64,000 nt of DNA from assembly GCF_000003815.2 (NCBI RefSeq), contig NC_049986.1, forward strand, positions 21,897,923-21,961,922, in the 5' to 3' direction. Each line of letters begins with the position of its first letter. The first letter of the stretch is position 1. A program made the position numbers and the translations under genes. Below the pieces are notes generated by a model. It had not been told where the DNA came from. It saw only the letters and a program-made list of their open reading frames with translations, and made no database searches. Shown here one piece after another: positions 37,820 through 50,817 of the stretch. The DNA is from Branchiostoma floridae. Lineage: Eukaryota; Chordata; Leptocardii; Amphioxiformes; Branchiostomatidae.

Positions 37820-38548
37820 TCAGTGAGTCCGCATGTGTTTCTTCAGATTTCCCTGGTCACTGAACTGCTTGCTGCATGCCTCACACGTGTACGGCTTCTC
37901 ACCTGTGTGAGTTCGCATGTGCCTCTTTAGATCTGACAGCGTAGAGAATTGCTTGCTGCACTCCTCACACCTGTATGGTTTTTCCGCTGTGTGAGTCCGC
38001 ATGTGTCTCTTTAGACTAGACAGATCACTAAAATGCTTGCTGCACTCTTCACAACTATACGGTTTCTCACCTGTGTGAGTACGAATGTGTTTCTTTAGAT
38101 TTGACAGTGTAGTGAACTGTTTGCTGCACTCCTCACACTTGTACGGATTTTCCCCCGTGTGCGTCTGCATGTGAGTCTTCAAATTTGTTGACTTGCTGAA
38201 GCATTTATTGCAGTGTTCACACTTATACGGTTTCTCACCAGTGTGGGTTCGCACATGTACTTTTAGATCGCTCAACCCACGGAACTGCATGCTGCACTCC
38301 TGACATCGGTACGGTTTCTCACCGGTGTGAGTTCTCATGTGGCCCTTCAGATGAGATAGGTGACTAAACCGTTTTCCACATTCGCCACACTGGTATGGTC
38401 TCTCGCCAGTGTGGGTTCGCAGGTGTCCAATGAGCCCACTTTTGAAGCGAAACTCCTTGTCGCAATAGTTGCATTTGTGGGTACGGGGAGAATCCTGTCC
38501 ATCCTCTGCCTCCCTTTGTTTCAGATGAGATCCGGCTCCAGTCGCCAT
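37820..38548 (-). CDS. C2H2 zinc-finger protein, 8 fingers, promoter displaced (242 aa)
   Basis: The ATG at 38548 opens [11 protein letters not shown], then [11 protein letters not shown] and eight C2H2 fingers (KCNYCDKEF to TCEACSKQF), ending KKHMRTH and a stop. A short deletion in the linker codons after that (ACTCACTGACAAC) ended the frame before a decayed ninth finger. Fingers 1-2 match the paralogues closely. Upstream, GATCTG lies 19 bp before the ATG as in the paralogues, but the intron's acceptor has been cut off by the 15.5-kb insertion beginning at 38573. The coding exon is intact although the matching promoter now lies at 55890-56090. A replacement acceptor (GACAACAG) exists in the insertion's end; whether it is used is unknown. 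Confidence 0.85.
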   Translation of the reverse strand: MATGAGSHLKQREAEDGQDSPRTHKCNYCDKEFRFKSGLIGHLRTHTGERPYQCGECGKRFSHLSHLKGHMRTHTGEKPYRCQECSMQFRGLSDLKVHVRTHTGEKPYKCEHCNKCFSKSTNLKTHMQTHTGENPYKCEECSKQFTTLSNLKKHIRTHTGEKPYSCEECSKHFSDLSSLKRHMRTHTAEKPYRCEECSKQFSTLSDLKRHMRTHTGEKPYTCEACSKQFSDQGNLKKHMRTH

Positions 38549-38572
38549 GTTGGCCAAGCTACAGATCTTGCT

Positions 38573-38802
38573 CACCCCATTCTGTTGTCATTAGCGTTTC
38601 TTGTCGTTAAAAATGGGAAATTATTAGGCGATAGTGTCGGGTATAGATTACGATCCAATGTTCCAGATCGCTGTCATTAACGAGAGTTGTCGGTGGTAGA
38701 TTAAGAGGGAGCTGCCGCGCAATGCGTGATGGGAGTCGAGCAGACCAGCTGATCAGCATGATCAAAATGGCGGCCTTTTCGTAGCGATAGCCCGGTATCC
38801 AG
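38573..38802. repeat. Left terminal inverted repeat of the 15.5-kb insertion
   Basis: 230 bp, beginning CACCCCATTCTGTTGTC and ending TAGCCCGGTATCCAG. By eye it pairs with the reverse complement of 53817-54044 with mostly single-base indels as differences. Its inner end carries the same AGCCNGGTATCCAG motif as the small MITEs at 21018 and 53697. Confidence 0.9.
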
Positions 38803-40194
38803 CCTGGCGTCCATCCCTGGCGTTATCCGGTCGGCAGTCGAACGGACTTCCCTGGAAAGAAGGTTCTTTGTCCAAAGGTAAAGTATACTACTAGTAAGGC
38901 GGTTTTCAGACCATGGCTAAAATGTTCCTTTGTTCTACCGGGACCAGAGTAACCAGACCAGTTATAAGGTATTTGACAAAATTTGTCTTGCATGCTTCAA
39001 TATTCAGTTTAATTTAGTAGACTTCTTGATGCAGGCCACTCAAAATGCTGAGGAGACCTTTTCAAGTAACAAGTAAGTAAGTTAAGGCACTGAAGTTAGA
39101 TATTTGCTTGGCTCTCTGGTCCACATTTTGAGATATTTTCCCAGTTTATGCATATGGCTAACTAGTGCTTTAGGGGGTTCCAAGAAAAGATGTGCTAGGC
39201 TAGGCAGTGCAGGCTACCTCGGCAGGTACTAGCAACCTCCCCATTTTATAGGGCTTTTTCAGTCACATAATCCTCCCCCTAGCAACTAAACGGCCACCAT
39301 ACCGCAAGTGAAGTCTGCCATTTTGGTGTACCAGCTGCAGATTCAGCCCTCCTATGTAGTGGGGCCCTACTGCAACTCTCCATAAAAATTGTAAATATTT
39401 CCCAAAACAATGCACAATTTACCTTCAAAAAATTTAGTTTCATAATCGCAGTGTTTTGCCATAATGTGGTGGGATGTTGGTTCTGCACCGGCAAAGCGCA
39501 CACAAATTGGGTAACAGTAAGATTTGTTCTGCGATTCTCCAACAAAGCTGGAACAAACAAACAAAGGGAAACACTATTGTGATGACTCAGGGATGATATT
39601 TGATTTCTGCAATACGAAGAGCAGATCTAACTGTGTGTAGTACACATTTCGTATCAAGACAAGGCAGCAAGCGATGGGCTAGTTTCAATGTCCACTGGGT
39701 ACCCACTTCCGGTGATAGTTAGTGATTAACTCTAGTAACAGGAAGAGCATATCCCCTAGTTCTCTGATGAATTTCTATGGAACAAAAAGAAGACTACATG
39801 ATGCTGACTGCGCGCGCGCGTGCACTCAAAATGGTCCTGTCTTGACACATGCTTGGTCAGGGATAGATAGGGCTGTTGTGAAAATAATGCTGCTATCTTG
39901 CTACCGATAGCAAAGGATGTCCAGAATGATTGTTAGATCCTTGTCAGTTGTTGTTTCTGTCATAGCCTGCATGAAAATTTTCACCGCTCCACACCTACAC
40001 TGTATGTACCCCTTGACCTCTGCATGGGTCGTTGGAGCACCATGACTGTTCCGTTGAAAATTCTACGGCATTGAAATTGCACAATGGCCTACACCAAATG
40101 TGACTGCGCCATTACCAAAATCAAGCGCCAGTTGAAAACAGTACCCTTTCTATTATGCTTGGTTAATTATCAGTATGTATCAGTACAAGGATTG

Positions 40195-40519
40195 CAGGGC
40201 TCGAAATTCATTTTTGGGATTAGGTGCACTAGTGCACCCAGCTTAAAAAATTGGGTGCTGCTGCACCAAAAAAATTTTGGGTGCACCAGTTGATTTTAAG
40301 TAATAACCTAATAATAAAACTTAGTTACAAGCTATAAAATTCTTAAACAAGTACCATGACAGACATTTTTATTATCTTTCTAACACGTAGATTTCAAGAA
40401 TATGATGTATACTTTGATATCTTTACATACATGAACCTAAGAAATACAAATGTATTTGGGTGCACAGCTCCAATTTTGGGTGCACCCGGGTGCACATGCA
40501 CCCAGTATTTCGAGCCCTG
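40195..40519. mobile_element. Small fold-back transposon, CAGGGCTCGAAAT ends
   Basis: The 325-bp element has inverted ends CAGGGCTCGAAAT...ATTTCGAGCCCTG and internal GGGTGCACC words in both orientations. The left-arm partner (about 11230-11245) is unoccupied; flanks GGATTG and GGACTG (taking one end base) suggest a decayed target duplication of about 6 bp. CAGGG ends suggest a hAT relative, not proven. Confidence 0.75.
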
Positions 40520-42195
40520 GACTGTCACAAAATTCTTGTATCACCGGGCAGGAAAAACTGACAGGAAAGAGATCAGTTATTCATCTTATTCTGTCTTTTA
40601 AATTTAAGGGAGATAGTTTGCTGAGTTCGCTAATATTAAACAGTCACCCAGCCATGCCAAAGGAGAAAAAAGGAAGTATAAATAAATAAATAAATATGAT
40701 GAAACAAAATTAACCGATGAATGTTACGCCTTCGTTTTCTATCTGCCTATTAGTTGTTGATAATGAAAATAACTTAAATGTTCTTCCATTGTACAATTTG
40801 AACATACACATAATACAGATGGTAACTTGCAACACAGAGACCTCTACACATAAGTTAGTACACATGTCTTGCTCTCCAAAATATGATATGGCGCTACTGT
40901 ACTACTATAGTAGGTCCGGACTTGAACCTGATCCTATGAACTGTGGTGTCAACCTGACCTTGGTGTCATATTGGCATAACAATTACTACTTAGGATGTTT
41001 GACCCAGAACCCAGAGGTCCTGGGTTTGAATCCCCTGACATCATGAGTGACATGCCACTGATATTGTGCCCATTGGAAAGGCACTAGACATTACTTTCCT
41101 CACTTCACTTAGGTGGAAACTGGTACCTACATGTAACTGTGGTACATCCCTTTGATCATGATAGGAATCCGATGTTAAAACTTAAATGGTGGCCCAGTGT
41201 TTGAAGAGAGAGACACCTCGGTCATGTTAAAGAGTCCACCACACAGAGTAGTACCACTACTACTAGTAATTTATGGCATATACATGTATTTATCTTGTAG
41301 GGTCATCTCTTCAGTTTTCGAGAAGCTGATTTCCAAGGGAGCCCTTCAAATTAATAGTAATCATATACTGTATAATACATGACATAAATGAAATACAATA
41401 CTGCATACTCTGTATCTCTCTTTATTTCTTAAATTCTATCTCCCCCTCCCCCTCTTCACTATTACATTTATCTGTCCTCAAAACTTGCAAGAAATTCTGA
41501 ACAGTGTGTTTAAATTGTGGAATGGCTCAAACTTAAAATGATAGATCAGCCATGTCAGTGTCAGCAGCAACATTGATGTTGGGTTCAAAGCAATGTAGCG
41601 ACTAGCACATCAGTGTGCCACATTAGTCTACTGTACCAGTTTGAAAGTGCAACTCATTGTGGTACACAATAACTGCTTCCATCTTTCTATTTTATATTAT
41701 TTGGTGTTGCTCAAGTCAATGCAACGCTAGTGTAGGCCACCTCTAGAAACTGAACTAAGGCCATGTTCATATGTAGATTACATCCTATGGGAACCCATTT
41801 TGGCCAAAAAATTGGTCTTCATTATGAAATCTAAGTGGCCAGGAAGGTTAGGCAAATGACCAGATATTGAGTATTGAATATAGAACAATAGAAATTATTT
41901 TTGTTATTTGAGTCTAATTTTGACATCTTCTTTGTCCATGGAATTGATGTTGGCATACTGAAACATTAGCATAGTATATTTAAAATGTTTTTGTTTTTTT
42001 TGCAATTTACCTCATATTTGCAGCAGCTTTGTACGGTTTACATCATGGTTGAAATTTTTTTTTTTAATGGTGGAAAATTGACTTTTGTATAATACATTGT
42101 ACCACAATGTACTAAAGTTGATTGATTCTATGATTGCATGTGGTGAGAAGGAATATTGAAGTAGTGTCAGAACAGTCATAGCTGTAACTTCCTTG

Positions 42196-42490
42196 TAGGG
42201 CTGTGTACCTAGATACCCGTACCTGAATAGTCTGAACTGTACCGGTAACATAGTCTAGGTACTGGTCCGGACCTGTTCTGTACCTAAACAAACTACATGC
42301 AGTAGTGGGTTGTATTGTTATAAGCTTGCAGTTGAAAATTAAGAATCAAACAATGATGACAGTTCATTACTATAACAGTCAGTTGGCTATTTTTATAACT
42401 TACATATAGTTGATCAAACTTTTTAGGCACATGTTCAGATCCGAACCTTTACCTTATAAACCTGTGTAATAGTACCTGTACACAGCTCTA
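42196..42490. mobile_element. hAT-like element relative with 8-bp target duplication
   Basis: Ends TAGGGCTGTGTACC...GTACACAGCTCTA, flanked by CTTCCTTG (42188-42195) and CATCCTTG (42491-42498), 7 of 8 matching. The left arm has the TAGGGCTGT end at the partner position (about 9190-9200), so this insertion predates the duplication, unlike the one at 11464. Confidence 0.7.
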
Positions 42491-42796
42491 CATCCTTGAC
42501 ATACATGTAGGTCAGGCTTCAAATCCTAGTGTACTTGAATATTGATATCTTGCATTGCAATGAGGTGGGCAGCACCTCCTGTTTAAGAGAGAAGGCCACT
42601 TCAGCATAAATTGTTTTTGTATTTATCTCTACTAGTGCACAGAAGACATTGATAGTCACTGTAGCTGCCAGCTATACTGCATGGCCACCTTGGCCCCTCC
42701 TATGGTAATATCCAAACTGTGATTAACATTGATCCAAAACATTGATGCATCTAATTTACCATGGTCAATATTGACTGAAGGAAGCATTACATATGC

Positions 42797-43150
42797 CAGG
42801 GCTCAAAATACCTTTTACTGCATACCTGCACTGGTGCAGGTAACATTGAGAATTACCTGTGCACCAGACAAATTTTGCCTGCACCACTGAATTTAGGAAG
42901 TATGGATCTTGCTTCAATGGTTCAGGAACTAATGCTATTTTTTAAATACTTTATGTATGGTAACAGTCAATGCAGCCTGATAACAAACCCGTTTTTTTAT
43001 ATATATATACACCTACATCATAGGACATTTATGTATAAAACCCAGTACATGGACCAGTGCGGGTTAGGTGCAGGTAGACACCAGAAATAACTGCATAGCT
43101 CCAACTTCACCTGCACTAACCTGCATATGCAGGTGGTATTTAGAGCCCTG
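42797..43150. mobile_element. MITE with ACCTGC-rich ends and 7-bp target duplication
   Basis: Inverted ends CAGGGCTCAAAATACC...GGTATTTAGAGCCCTG, flanked by CATATGC on both sides (42790-42796, 43151-43157). A second copy is at 51258-51588. The left-arm partner (about 8815) is empty, so the insertion followed the duplication. Confidence 0.8.
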
Positions 43151-43607
43151 CATATGCCAAGTGCAGATGAAACAGCACTTTATAATTATAATTATAGACT
43201 TATGTTAATTTGGTCAGGCAATGGCTGGAATTGTTAATGTATAGATAGCTGATGTCCCACAACAGATTGTTGCAGTGTTGTACTCCAAGGTGGGACCTGA
43301 CATTGTTAAGTAATATTTGCATGGCTTGCTGGTCTGTATACCATCTCAGTACTGAACAGGTAACACGTGTATGGCATGTTGGTCTGTTACCAACTAAGTA
43401 TTGTATCGGTATGATTTGTTTGTCTGTATACCACGTAAATGTAAGTACCGTATATGTAACAATACTAACATATGCATAGCTTCTTGGTCTGGATACCCGG
43501 TAAGTAATGTACAGGTAATGCATGCATGGTTTCTTGATCAAGCTGGACACTAGGTAAAGTACCAAACAGGTAAAATTTGTTTTGGTCTAGAGAAGGGTAA
43601 GGTATAT

Positions 43608-43692
43608 CCTGGATACCAGACCCAAGCCCGATCTCAAAAAATATCTATGATAGATATTTTATTGGAGATCAGGCTGGGGTCTGGTATCCAGG
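43608..43692. repeat. Hairpin with 28-bp arms
   Basis: CCTGGATACCAGACCC... (43608-43635) pairs with 43665-43692 at 26 of 28 positions. The loop contains a second near-palindrome, ATATCTATGATAGATAT. The termini resemble the AGCCTGGTATCCAG MITE family. Confidence 0.8.
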
Positions 43693-43967
43693 CTAGCTAA
43701 GGTAAGATACATGTACTGTATTGTACAGGTTCATTACTTAATTTAGCTATCTGAGAACAAGATAAATGCCCTTCACATCTCCATTGGTGACTGGATGTTA
43801 CAACTGTTTAATCAGAAGTACATCACTTAGAACACTTCTTTTTTTCTTTGTATTGAATTGTCCTGTCAGTTCATTCTAGCGATGCTGAAGAAGAGTGATG
43901 GATGTCACTTGAAATGTCCAGGATCAGGAGTAATTATGTGTTCTTTAATCAAGTTCTAGAGATTGAA

Positions 43968-44497
43968 NNNNNNNNNNNNNNNNNNNNNNNNNNNNNNNNN
44001 NNNNNNNNNNNNNNNNNNNNNNNNNNNNNNNNNNNNNNNNNNNNNNNNNNNNNNNNNNNNNNNNNNNNNNNNNNNNNNNNNNNNNNNNNNNNNNNNNNNN
44101 NNNNNNNNNNNNNNNNNNNNNNNNNNNNNNNNNNNNNNNNNNNNNNNNNNNNNNNNNNNNNNNNNNNNNNNNNNNNNNNNNNNNNNNNNNNNNNNNNNNN
44201 NNNNNNNNNNNNNNNNNNNNNNNNNNNNNNNNNNNNNNNNNNNNNNNNNNNNNNNNNNNNNNNNNNNNNNNNNNNNNNNNNNNNNNNNNNNNNNNNNNNN
44301 NNNNNNNNNNNNNNNNNNNNNNNNNNNNNNNNNNNNNNNNNNNNNNNNNNNNNNNNNNNNNNNNNNNNNNNNNNNNNNNNNNNNNNNNNNNNNNNNNNNN
44401 NNNNNNNNNNNNNNNNNNNNNNNNNNNNNNNNNNNNNNNNNNNNNNNNNNNNNNNNNNNNNNNNNNNNNNNNNNNNNNNNNNNNNNNNNNNNNNNNN
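43968..44497. other. Assembly gap (530 N)
   Basis: Run of N. Apparent open frames spanning it are not real. Confidence 1.
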
Positions 44498-45430
44498 ACA
44501 ACGAGGGCTTCTCGACGGTCGCAATAATTTGTATTCTGCTGATACTAAGTGTACTGTGAGTTTGCTTTTCCAATTGTAGTACTGTATATACCTGTATTTG
44601 TGATAGTTTGATATGCCATTTAGAAAAAAAACTAAACGACACCTGTTAACTCTATTGTTTCGAATGCCTTTTTTGTGCAGTGTGTCATATTCATAGGTTC
44701 ATATTTTGATGCCGGAGTCTGAGAAATGTGCATCCTTGAATCCGTACATCTGCAATCACTGTATATTTGTAAACGCTTGTGACTGTATCTGTAAGCAGCA
44801 AGATCTACAGTTCTGTATATAGCTACAGTGCATATACTGCCCAATATTGTCCTGAGGAAGGTGAAAGATGGTCACTGAAATGTTGGTGTGAAATAAAGAA
44901 AGAGTTGTGAGAAAAAGAGCCTCTTTATTTATTCATTTTGATATAGTAGACTCTGGGGTGGATATTGATGGATTGGCCTATTGTCATCATTGATTGACTT
45001 TATCTGTATAATATTTGTTGATATATTTGTATACATGTGTGTGGAGCATTGGTAGATACCAAATTACCTGACCTAATTCTGAAATTTAGACAAAACTGAA
45101 CAAAGTATAAATGTCGACATTTATATTTAGACATCCTAGTAGGTGATTTGACGGAAAGGGGATAAATAAAGTAAATCTAGATCTTATTGCCTCGATCAAA
45201 TATGATATGACTCTCTATCATATTGGTTCTGTTTTAGGGCAATATATTCCATACGTTCCTGAGTTAACCATGAGGTTGGTATAATCAAATGGAAAATTTT
45301 GTGCAACATTCAATTATATCACAATTGGTTTGACTTAAGAATCTTCTCACCAAGAACTTCTGTCTTATACTATGTCAACCAGACATGGTCAGGTTCGGAT
45401 CTGAGCCTAAACCTGGACTAGTACATGTAC

Positions 45431-46170
45431 TTGATTACGCCGAAACCGTATCCACCTCAAGTGTGGAGGTGCATAAATGAACTGGTTATGTGTTTATGTA
45501 TGTGAATATGTTAGTGCGCCAGTAGACGAGAGGGTGGAGAAGGAAGAGCACACCCCTCCTTCACCTTAAAAACCCGAAGTGCAGGCCATGCAGACCTAAC
45601 CCACTCTGTCTGCCTACAATTATCTTCCGAGACAGATGGATGCCAACCCAATCAGTGTAGAGTTTTGTAGACATGGTTTGGAAAACGTGCGCCATGAGTT
45701 CGACACCGATGATATTACCAAGTAACTTGATAATGATCCATGATTTCAGCATAGCAATTGACATGACTTCACAAGCATTTATCAACATTTCAGCCAAATT
45801 TAAGAAATCTGATTCTGATAGGAGACATGAAGTCCTACACGTTCTAGCCAGAAACCCACGTCCCAACGAACCACATACACCTGTACGGAAGTGCGTTTGT
45901 CTTCATCAAACGAAACGGGAGCGGTATTTTCAACATACATCTTTAACCAAAGTATGTAGCGTAATATGTAATCAGTTCAGTTCAGGTCATCCTCATACGA
46001 GGTGCTATTAACAATGTCTAACCATGCGTTTCTATCAAGCATGCGTTAGTATGTAATAACTTGTATATTTTTGTTGTTGAAAAGTTTTCCGTTGTCCTGC
46101 TTGCAAATACCTAGTACATTTATCTTCCCTTGTTTTCCGTGACCACACAACAGTTCAAACCCGTTTCCTT
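45431..46170. other. No gene recognised
   Basis: Lies just beyond the end of the inverted-duplication homology. Overlapping frames at 45561-45866 (minus) and 45673-46011 (plus) show no domain I know and no splice support. Confidence 0.4.
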
Positions 46171-46620
46171 GGAGACATATGAAAAACCAAGACGTTCTAG
46201 TTTTGCGCACAGTGATATCGCGTTCCGACCGCTATGATCCAAACTTCAAAGGTTCAAAACTCAATAACCGATTAAGATAACTACATGGGAATTCATACAG
46301 CAACTAAGTAAGATTTCATTGATATATTGACTTAATTTGGAAGAAATCCGGCGTATTTCTTGGAGAGATATGAAAAACCAAGCCGTTCTAGTTTTGCGCA
46401 AAGTGAGAGCGCGCTCCGACCGCTATGTTCAAAGGTTCAAAACTCAATAACCGATTAAGATAACTACATGGGAATTCATACAGCAACTAAGTAAGATTTC
46501 ATTGATATATTGACTTAATTTGGAAGAAATCCGGCGTATTTTTGGCGAGATATGAAAAACCAAGACGATCCACTTTCGCGTAAAGCGAGGGCGCTGTCCG
46601 CCCGCTATGCTCGACATAGA
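46171..46620. repeat. Tandem repeat, about 180-190-bp unit
   Basis: TATGAAAAACCAAG recurs at 46179, 46370 and 46551, and the whole unit between (including GGTTCAAAACTCAATAACCG and GAAGAAATCCGGCG) is repeated almost twice, with a third partial unit. Confidence 0.9.
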
Positions 46621-48787
46621 CAATTCTAGCTCAATCTGAACCCCACATGACCGAAGTGCGTTTTCGTTCATAAAACGAAAAAGAAGCGGCATTTGTCGAC
46701 GAAATTTTCACCACGGTAGGCTATTGGTCTGATCTATATGTGCCTTTAGCAGTTTTGGTCTTTCTTTGATTCAACTGAAGATATAGGCAATTAATCGTTG
46801 TTCATTTTGACCATTCGATATACCGCATAACACCGTGGCGCTTATTGATGTCTTCTGTCGAGTTAAAAAGCTTGTATCCATCAATGATGCTCTGCGCAGT
46901 TAGCAAACATTCGTATGTTGATGTTCCATTTGTCAAATAGCTTTCAGAGTGCGTTTTGATAAATATATTTACAAAAAACATACGAATAATATGTAAAAGC
47001 GACAGTATATAACCTAGCAACATTCAGCGGTACTGCAGAAGTTTCCATAGCGCGGCACATTGTATGGTGGCATTTTATTTGTTCAGGTCTTTTCAGTGCA
47101 CTCAAATATATTTTTAAAAAATACTTTACTTACCCTAGCGCAGATGTAGATGTTATCATTTTTAATGGAAGTCCTTAGCTTTCAGTTGTATACACTGAAG
47201 GTTTTTCTGGGCGTTTGCAGTTAATGTTTGGAGATATGTTAAATTATAGATATCTCAATAACGTAATATTACCTCAGGTATGAAATCAATTCATATAACA
47301 ATAATAATACACATATATGCTAGCCAAACGTGAAAGAAAGCGTGTTTGTTTTATAGGCGGGATACCATAATTTGCAATGTCAATATAACTTTTCCAAAAC
47401 ATGACAACTTCAAAACTATGCATATGGTAGCCTTTCTTTGAGTGCTGTATATAACCTTACATCACTGTGATAAGTCAAAACAAAAACATCTGTTTCCTCC
47501 TTTACTAAGAAATCTTGACTATGGCTGCTTCCCTGTCCTAAAGACTATGGACTTAAACTCATGAAGCAGATGTTGCTTTTTCAAAGTCCACTATTTATTT
47601 CATGATGACTTGACTACAATGAAATAAAGCTTGACAAAACAGAGTCCCGCAAATGGATAAGACCGACCGACAACTTTTATATGCAACTAGATATAGTAAT
47701 AATCCTTTGTGTTTGCACTTATCTATTTGTATACATATAAGAAACTACTGATTGATTTTGGACAAATACAATATTGCACTTTGGACAAACACTAAATCTT
47801 CTAACCCTTTACAGCTAATACTCACAAAGTTGATACTTTGTAAAAAATCTTCCAGGCCACTGTACAGATCATAATGACCCAATCCCAATTCCAGTTAGCT
47901 TCATTCACATACAACTTCTGGCCTTTTAGTGGAATGTACAGGCGCACACATTTATGTAATAAACTGATATGGAAATATCCAGATTACCCAGAATATTAAT
48001 ACAAAATAAAAACAAAATAAAAGCTTCTTAATCAATTTCCTATTCCTGTTATTCTCCATCATCATGTACTTATGTCAAGATTACATAGGAAGACTCGCAC
48101 TAGGTCTCATCACATGTACCTGACATTGACAGTGACCTCATACATGTACAGTTGTACAGTTTAAGCTCAATAGCTCCAACGCTGTGTTTTGGTGTTTTGA
48201 AAGTCATCAGCAATTGCCCATATACCTAAATATTTTTGGATGAGCATCTGAAACATACAACTAATCCATCCTTCCCCATAGCTACCTTACATGCAAAGGC
48301 TGTTACATGGAATATCTAATACAACACAGAACATTAGAAAGTTCTCTGCATCATGTATAATACAAGTTAGTTGTAATTAACATGCAAAACAGATACATGT
48401 ACAACCTCAACATTTTCTACTCAATGTACTCTACTAGTACTATATCTTCCATCTAAAGAGACATGATTTTAAAAGAATTTGAATCTGAGTTACAGCAATT
48501 ATAACATGATAACAAACACAGCACACTGCAGAATAACAAAAAAAACTTTCTATATACAAGCTGTCTGTACACCTCTACTACTACTAGTTTAACTTTTTAC
48601 AGACTCATTGTTCATTTGCTCAGTAGCAAAGTGCTCCCACGACCACCCCTGGTCAAGGGACCGATGAGGACGATGAGACATATTGTTTAAGCCTCACTGC
48701 ATTAAAAAATAGGACATGGCTGGTGTTACTGAATAATTCCTCTATGTAGAAACAGGTAATCCACTGCTGCATGATCATCAGCTTCTT
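46621..48787. other. No gene recognised
   Basis: AT-rich, short frames only, no repeat structure I could delimit. About 48460-48520 shares ATGATTTTAAAAGAAT and AATCTGAGTTACAGC with 49232-49285, a short direct repeat across the gap. Confidence 0.4.
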
Positions 48788-48887
48788 NNNNNNNNNNNNN
48801 NNNNNNNNNNNNNNNNNNNNNNNNNNNNNNNNNNNNNNNNNNNNNNNNNNNNNNNNNNNNNNNNNNNNNNNNNNNNNNNNNNNNNNN
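48788..48887. other. Assembly gap (100 N)
   Basis: Exactly 100 N, a conventional gap of unknown size. Confidence 1.
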
Positions 48888-49597
48888 CTTGGTCCCAAAG
48901 GCAAGGAGAGGGGTCCCAGTATGCCTGCTTTCCTCATATGCACCAACAGTTCGGCCATGTGTTGAGTCTGGTACCTGTGAATTATAAAGACAAGAATTTC
49001 AGCCCGACTTTAACATGTATAAGTGAAATTAATATCAAAATGATCATTCAATGGGTCAAGGCAATAATGTCAATGACCTGAACTCTAAGCTTAGATAGCA
49101 GACAAAATGGTAGTTTGTAGATATAACTTTGAAGATGCTGCTAGCTCATGGGAAATAACAGAAATCACAATTTTCACTCTTATGGCAGTGTGGTAAATGA
49201 CTACTAGGTCTTTTATTATGTGAATGATACACATGATTTTAAAAGAATCTGAATCTGAGTTACAGCCATAACATGATAATAAACACAATGTGTGAGTGGC
49301 CAACATTTCAAAAACATTAAATAAATATTTAATTCATTATTAGTGTAAAATCTAAGTTAATAGTTTGAATGTAATGTGTTAACACACATTACAAAAATGG
49401 TTATGAAAGTATAACTTTCTTTAGCTGTTTAGAACAAAATGTATATTAACTGCTAAAAGACATATAGCACAAAAGGGACATAATTCTTAATGTAGCTCAA
49501 CACCCTGCATTTCTTTACTTATTGTTTAATTACAGAAAGACAGGTTTAACCTACTAATAGTACTTAGTAAATTGCTCCAAGCCTTGCTTTTTCTTAG

Positions 49598-49993
49598 GCC
49601 TAGGGGGAAAATGTTGTGTTTCCTGATTCAGTCCTGAAAAAAAAGTAGGGTTGGTAGGTAGGGACTGTCTGTTTTCTTCTTAGGTTTTTTTAAGGCTGGC
49701 CAAAACAGTGTGACATATTACAATACAGTTGAACAAAGTAAACTGAATTGCATGAGGACACTTGTCTTCCAATGTCAAACTGTTATTTTGTGCATACCAT
49801 GTTATTGATATTACATTTATCCTTCCTTATACATGTACAGGACAAGCAGTGTTTTTACTTCAATAGGAAGCAGGCTGAATAAAAAATTGGAAACTATGTG
49901 ACTCCACTGCCCACCAAAAAAAGGTCTAGGATTGACAGGTTTTTCTAGAGTAGGTACCTGGGAATCAGGAAACACAACATTTTTCCCTAGGGC
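49598..49993. mobile_element. MITE-like fold-back element
   Basis: Arms 49598-49629 and 49962-49993 are inverted copies sharing ATGTTGTGTTTCCTGATTC and CCCTAGGGC-like ends. The interior of about 330 bp is non-coding. The target duplication is not clear. Confidence 0.7.
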
Positions 49994-49999
49994 TTCTAA

Positions 50000-50817
50000 T
50001 AATGAGATACTGATTCAAGTTCCAACTTTTAGAAAGATTAATGTATAATCATGATACACTTATAAATGATAAGAGGGGCATTCACAAAGGGCAATTTTCA
50101 AAAAAAAAAAAAAAAAAACTCAATATACAATTTCTTTATTGTTCTAAGTTCTAGGATTTTTTTCCAAGAAAAAAACTTGGACTGTGTCGGAAAAAAAACT
50201 AAAAAACTTTTTCAAAAGGTCGGGGTGAAGACACTAATACACAGCTTACTAGTAATAAACAGAAAGAAGCAACAGCCTGAGTTAGATGACACATTTTATA
50301 CAATGAATACCTTCCTTTGCCAAAGGTCTGAATATAAGGCGTTGTTTTTAATTATGTGTATGTGTATAATTTCCACACACAACTAAATTATGTGTATAAC
50401 TTCCACACAGTCAGCAGTCAGTACAGGCATTACAATTTGTATCTGCCATAATATACTGTGGTATGCACATCATGTCCCTGTTAAAGTGAAAACTTGTGAA
50501 TGGGTGATATTCAAAACAATCGTGTCAATGGTCCATTTTGCTAGATAGAGGTTAAATTGTCCATTTTGAATGCAACACAAATACTGGCAAGGGTTTCTTT
50601 TTAGCCTCCACCAGGCCTTCTTATGGGAAAAAGGAATAGCAGAATTAAGCAAAAGATCTGGAAATCAGCAAGGGGAATCAGTCCACGCTAAGGTCTGCAA
50701 ACTCCTTTGGTAGCATAACTAATATTAACTTCCCTGGAAAATTATAGATCCCTATGAGATTGATAGCCAGCATAGTGAGTCTGGTAGAGAAGTTAGGTTC
50801 TGTTGGCATGTAGTAAT
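50000..50817. other. No gene recognised; A-tract
   Basis: An uninterrupted A run of about 20 lies at 50100-50119. No gene-associated poly(A) signal or coding sequence precedes it convincingly. Confidence 0.4.

Larger units (their letters stand above)
38803..45430. repeat. Right arm of large inverted duplication
   Basis: Reverse-complement partner of 5490-13415 (anchors listed there). It begins exactly at the inner edge of the left terminal repeat (shared CAGCCTGGCGTCCAT). It lacks the minisatellite expansion (only a few diverged 50-60-bp units at 43320-43570) and the hAT element seen in the left arm. It carries its own later insertions at 40195 and 42797 and a 530-N gap. No gene recognised. 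Confidence 0.85.

Noticed and set aside
40925-41240. tRNA gene suggested by GGGTTTGAATCCC
   Set aside because: A B-box-like motif is present but no complete cloverleaf was found; the sequence is shared with the left arm and looks like a SINE-type relic at most.
43902-44642. Open frames of about 200 aa spanning the N gap
   Set aside because: Mostly undetermined bases.
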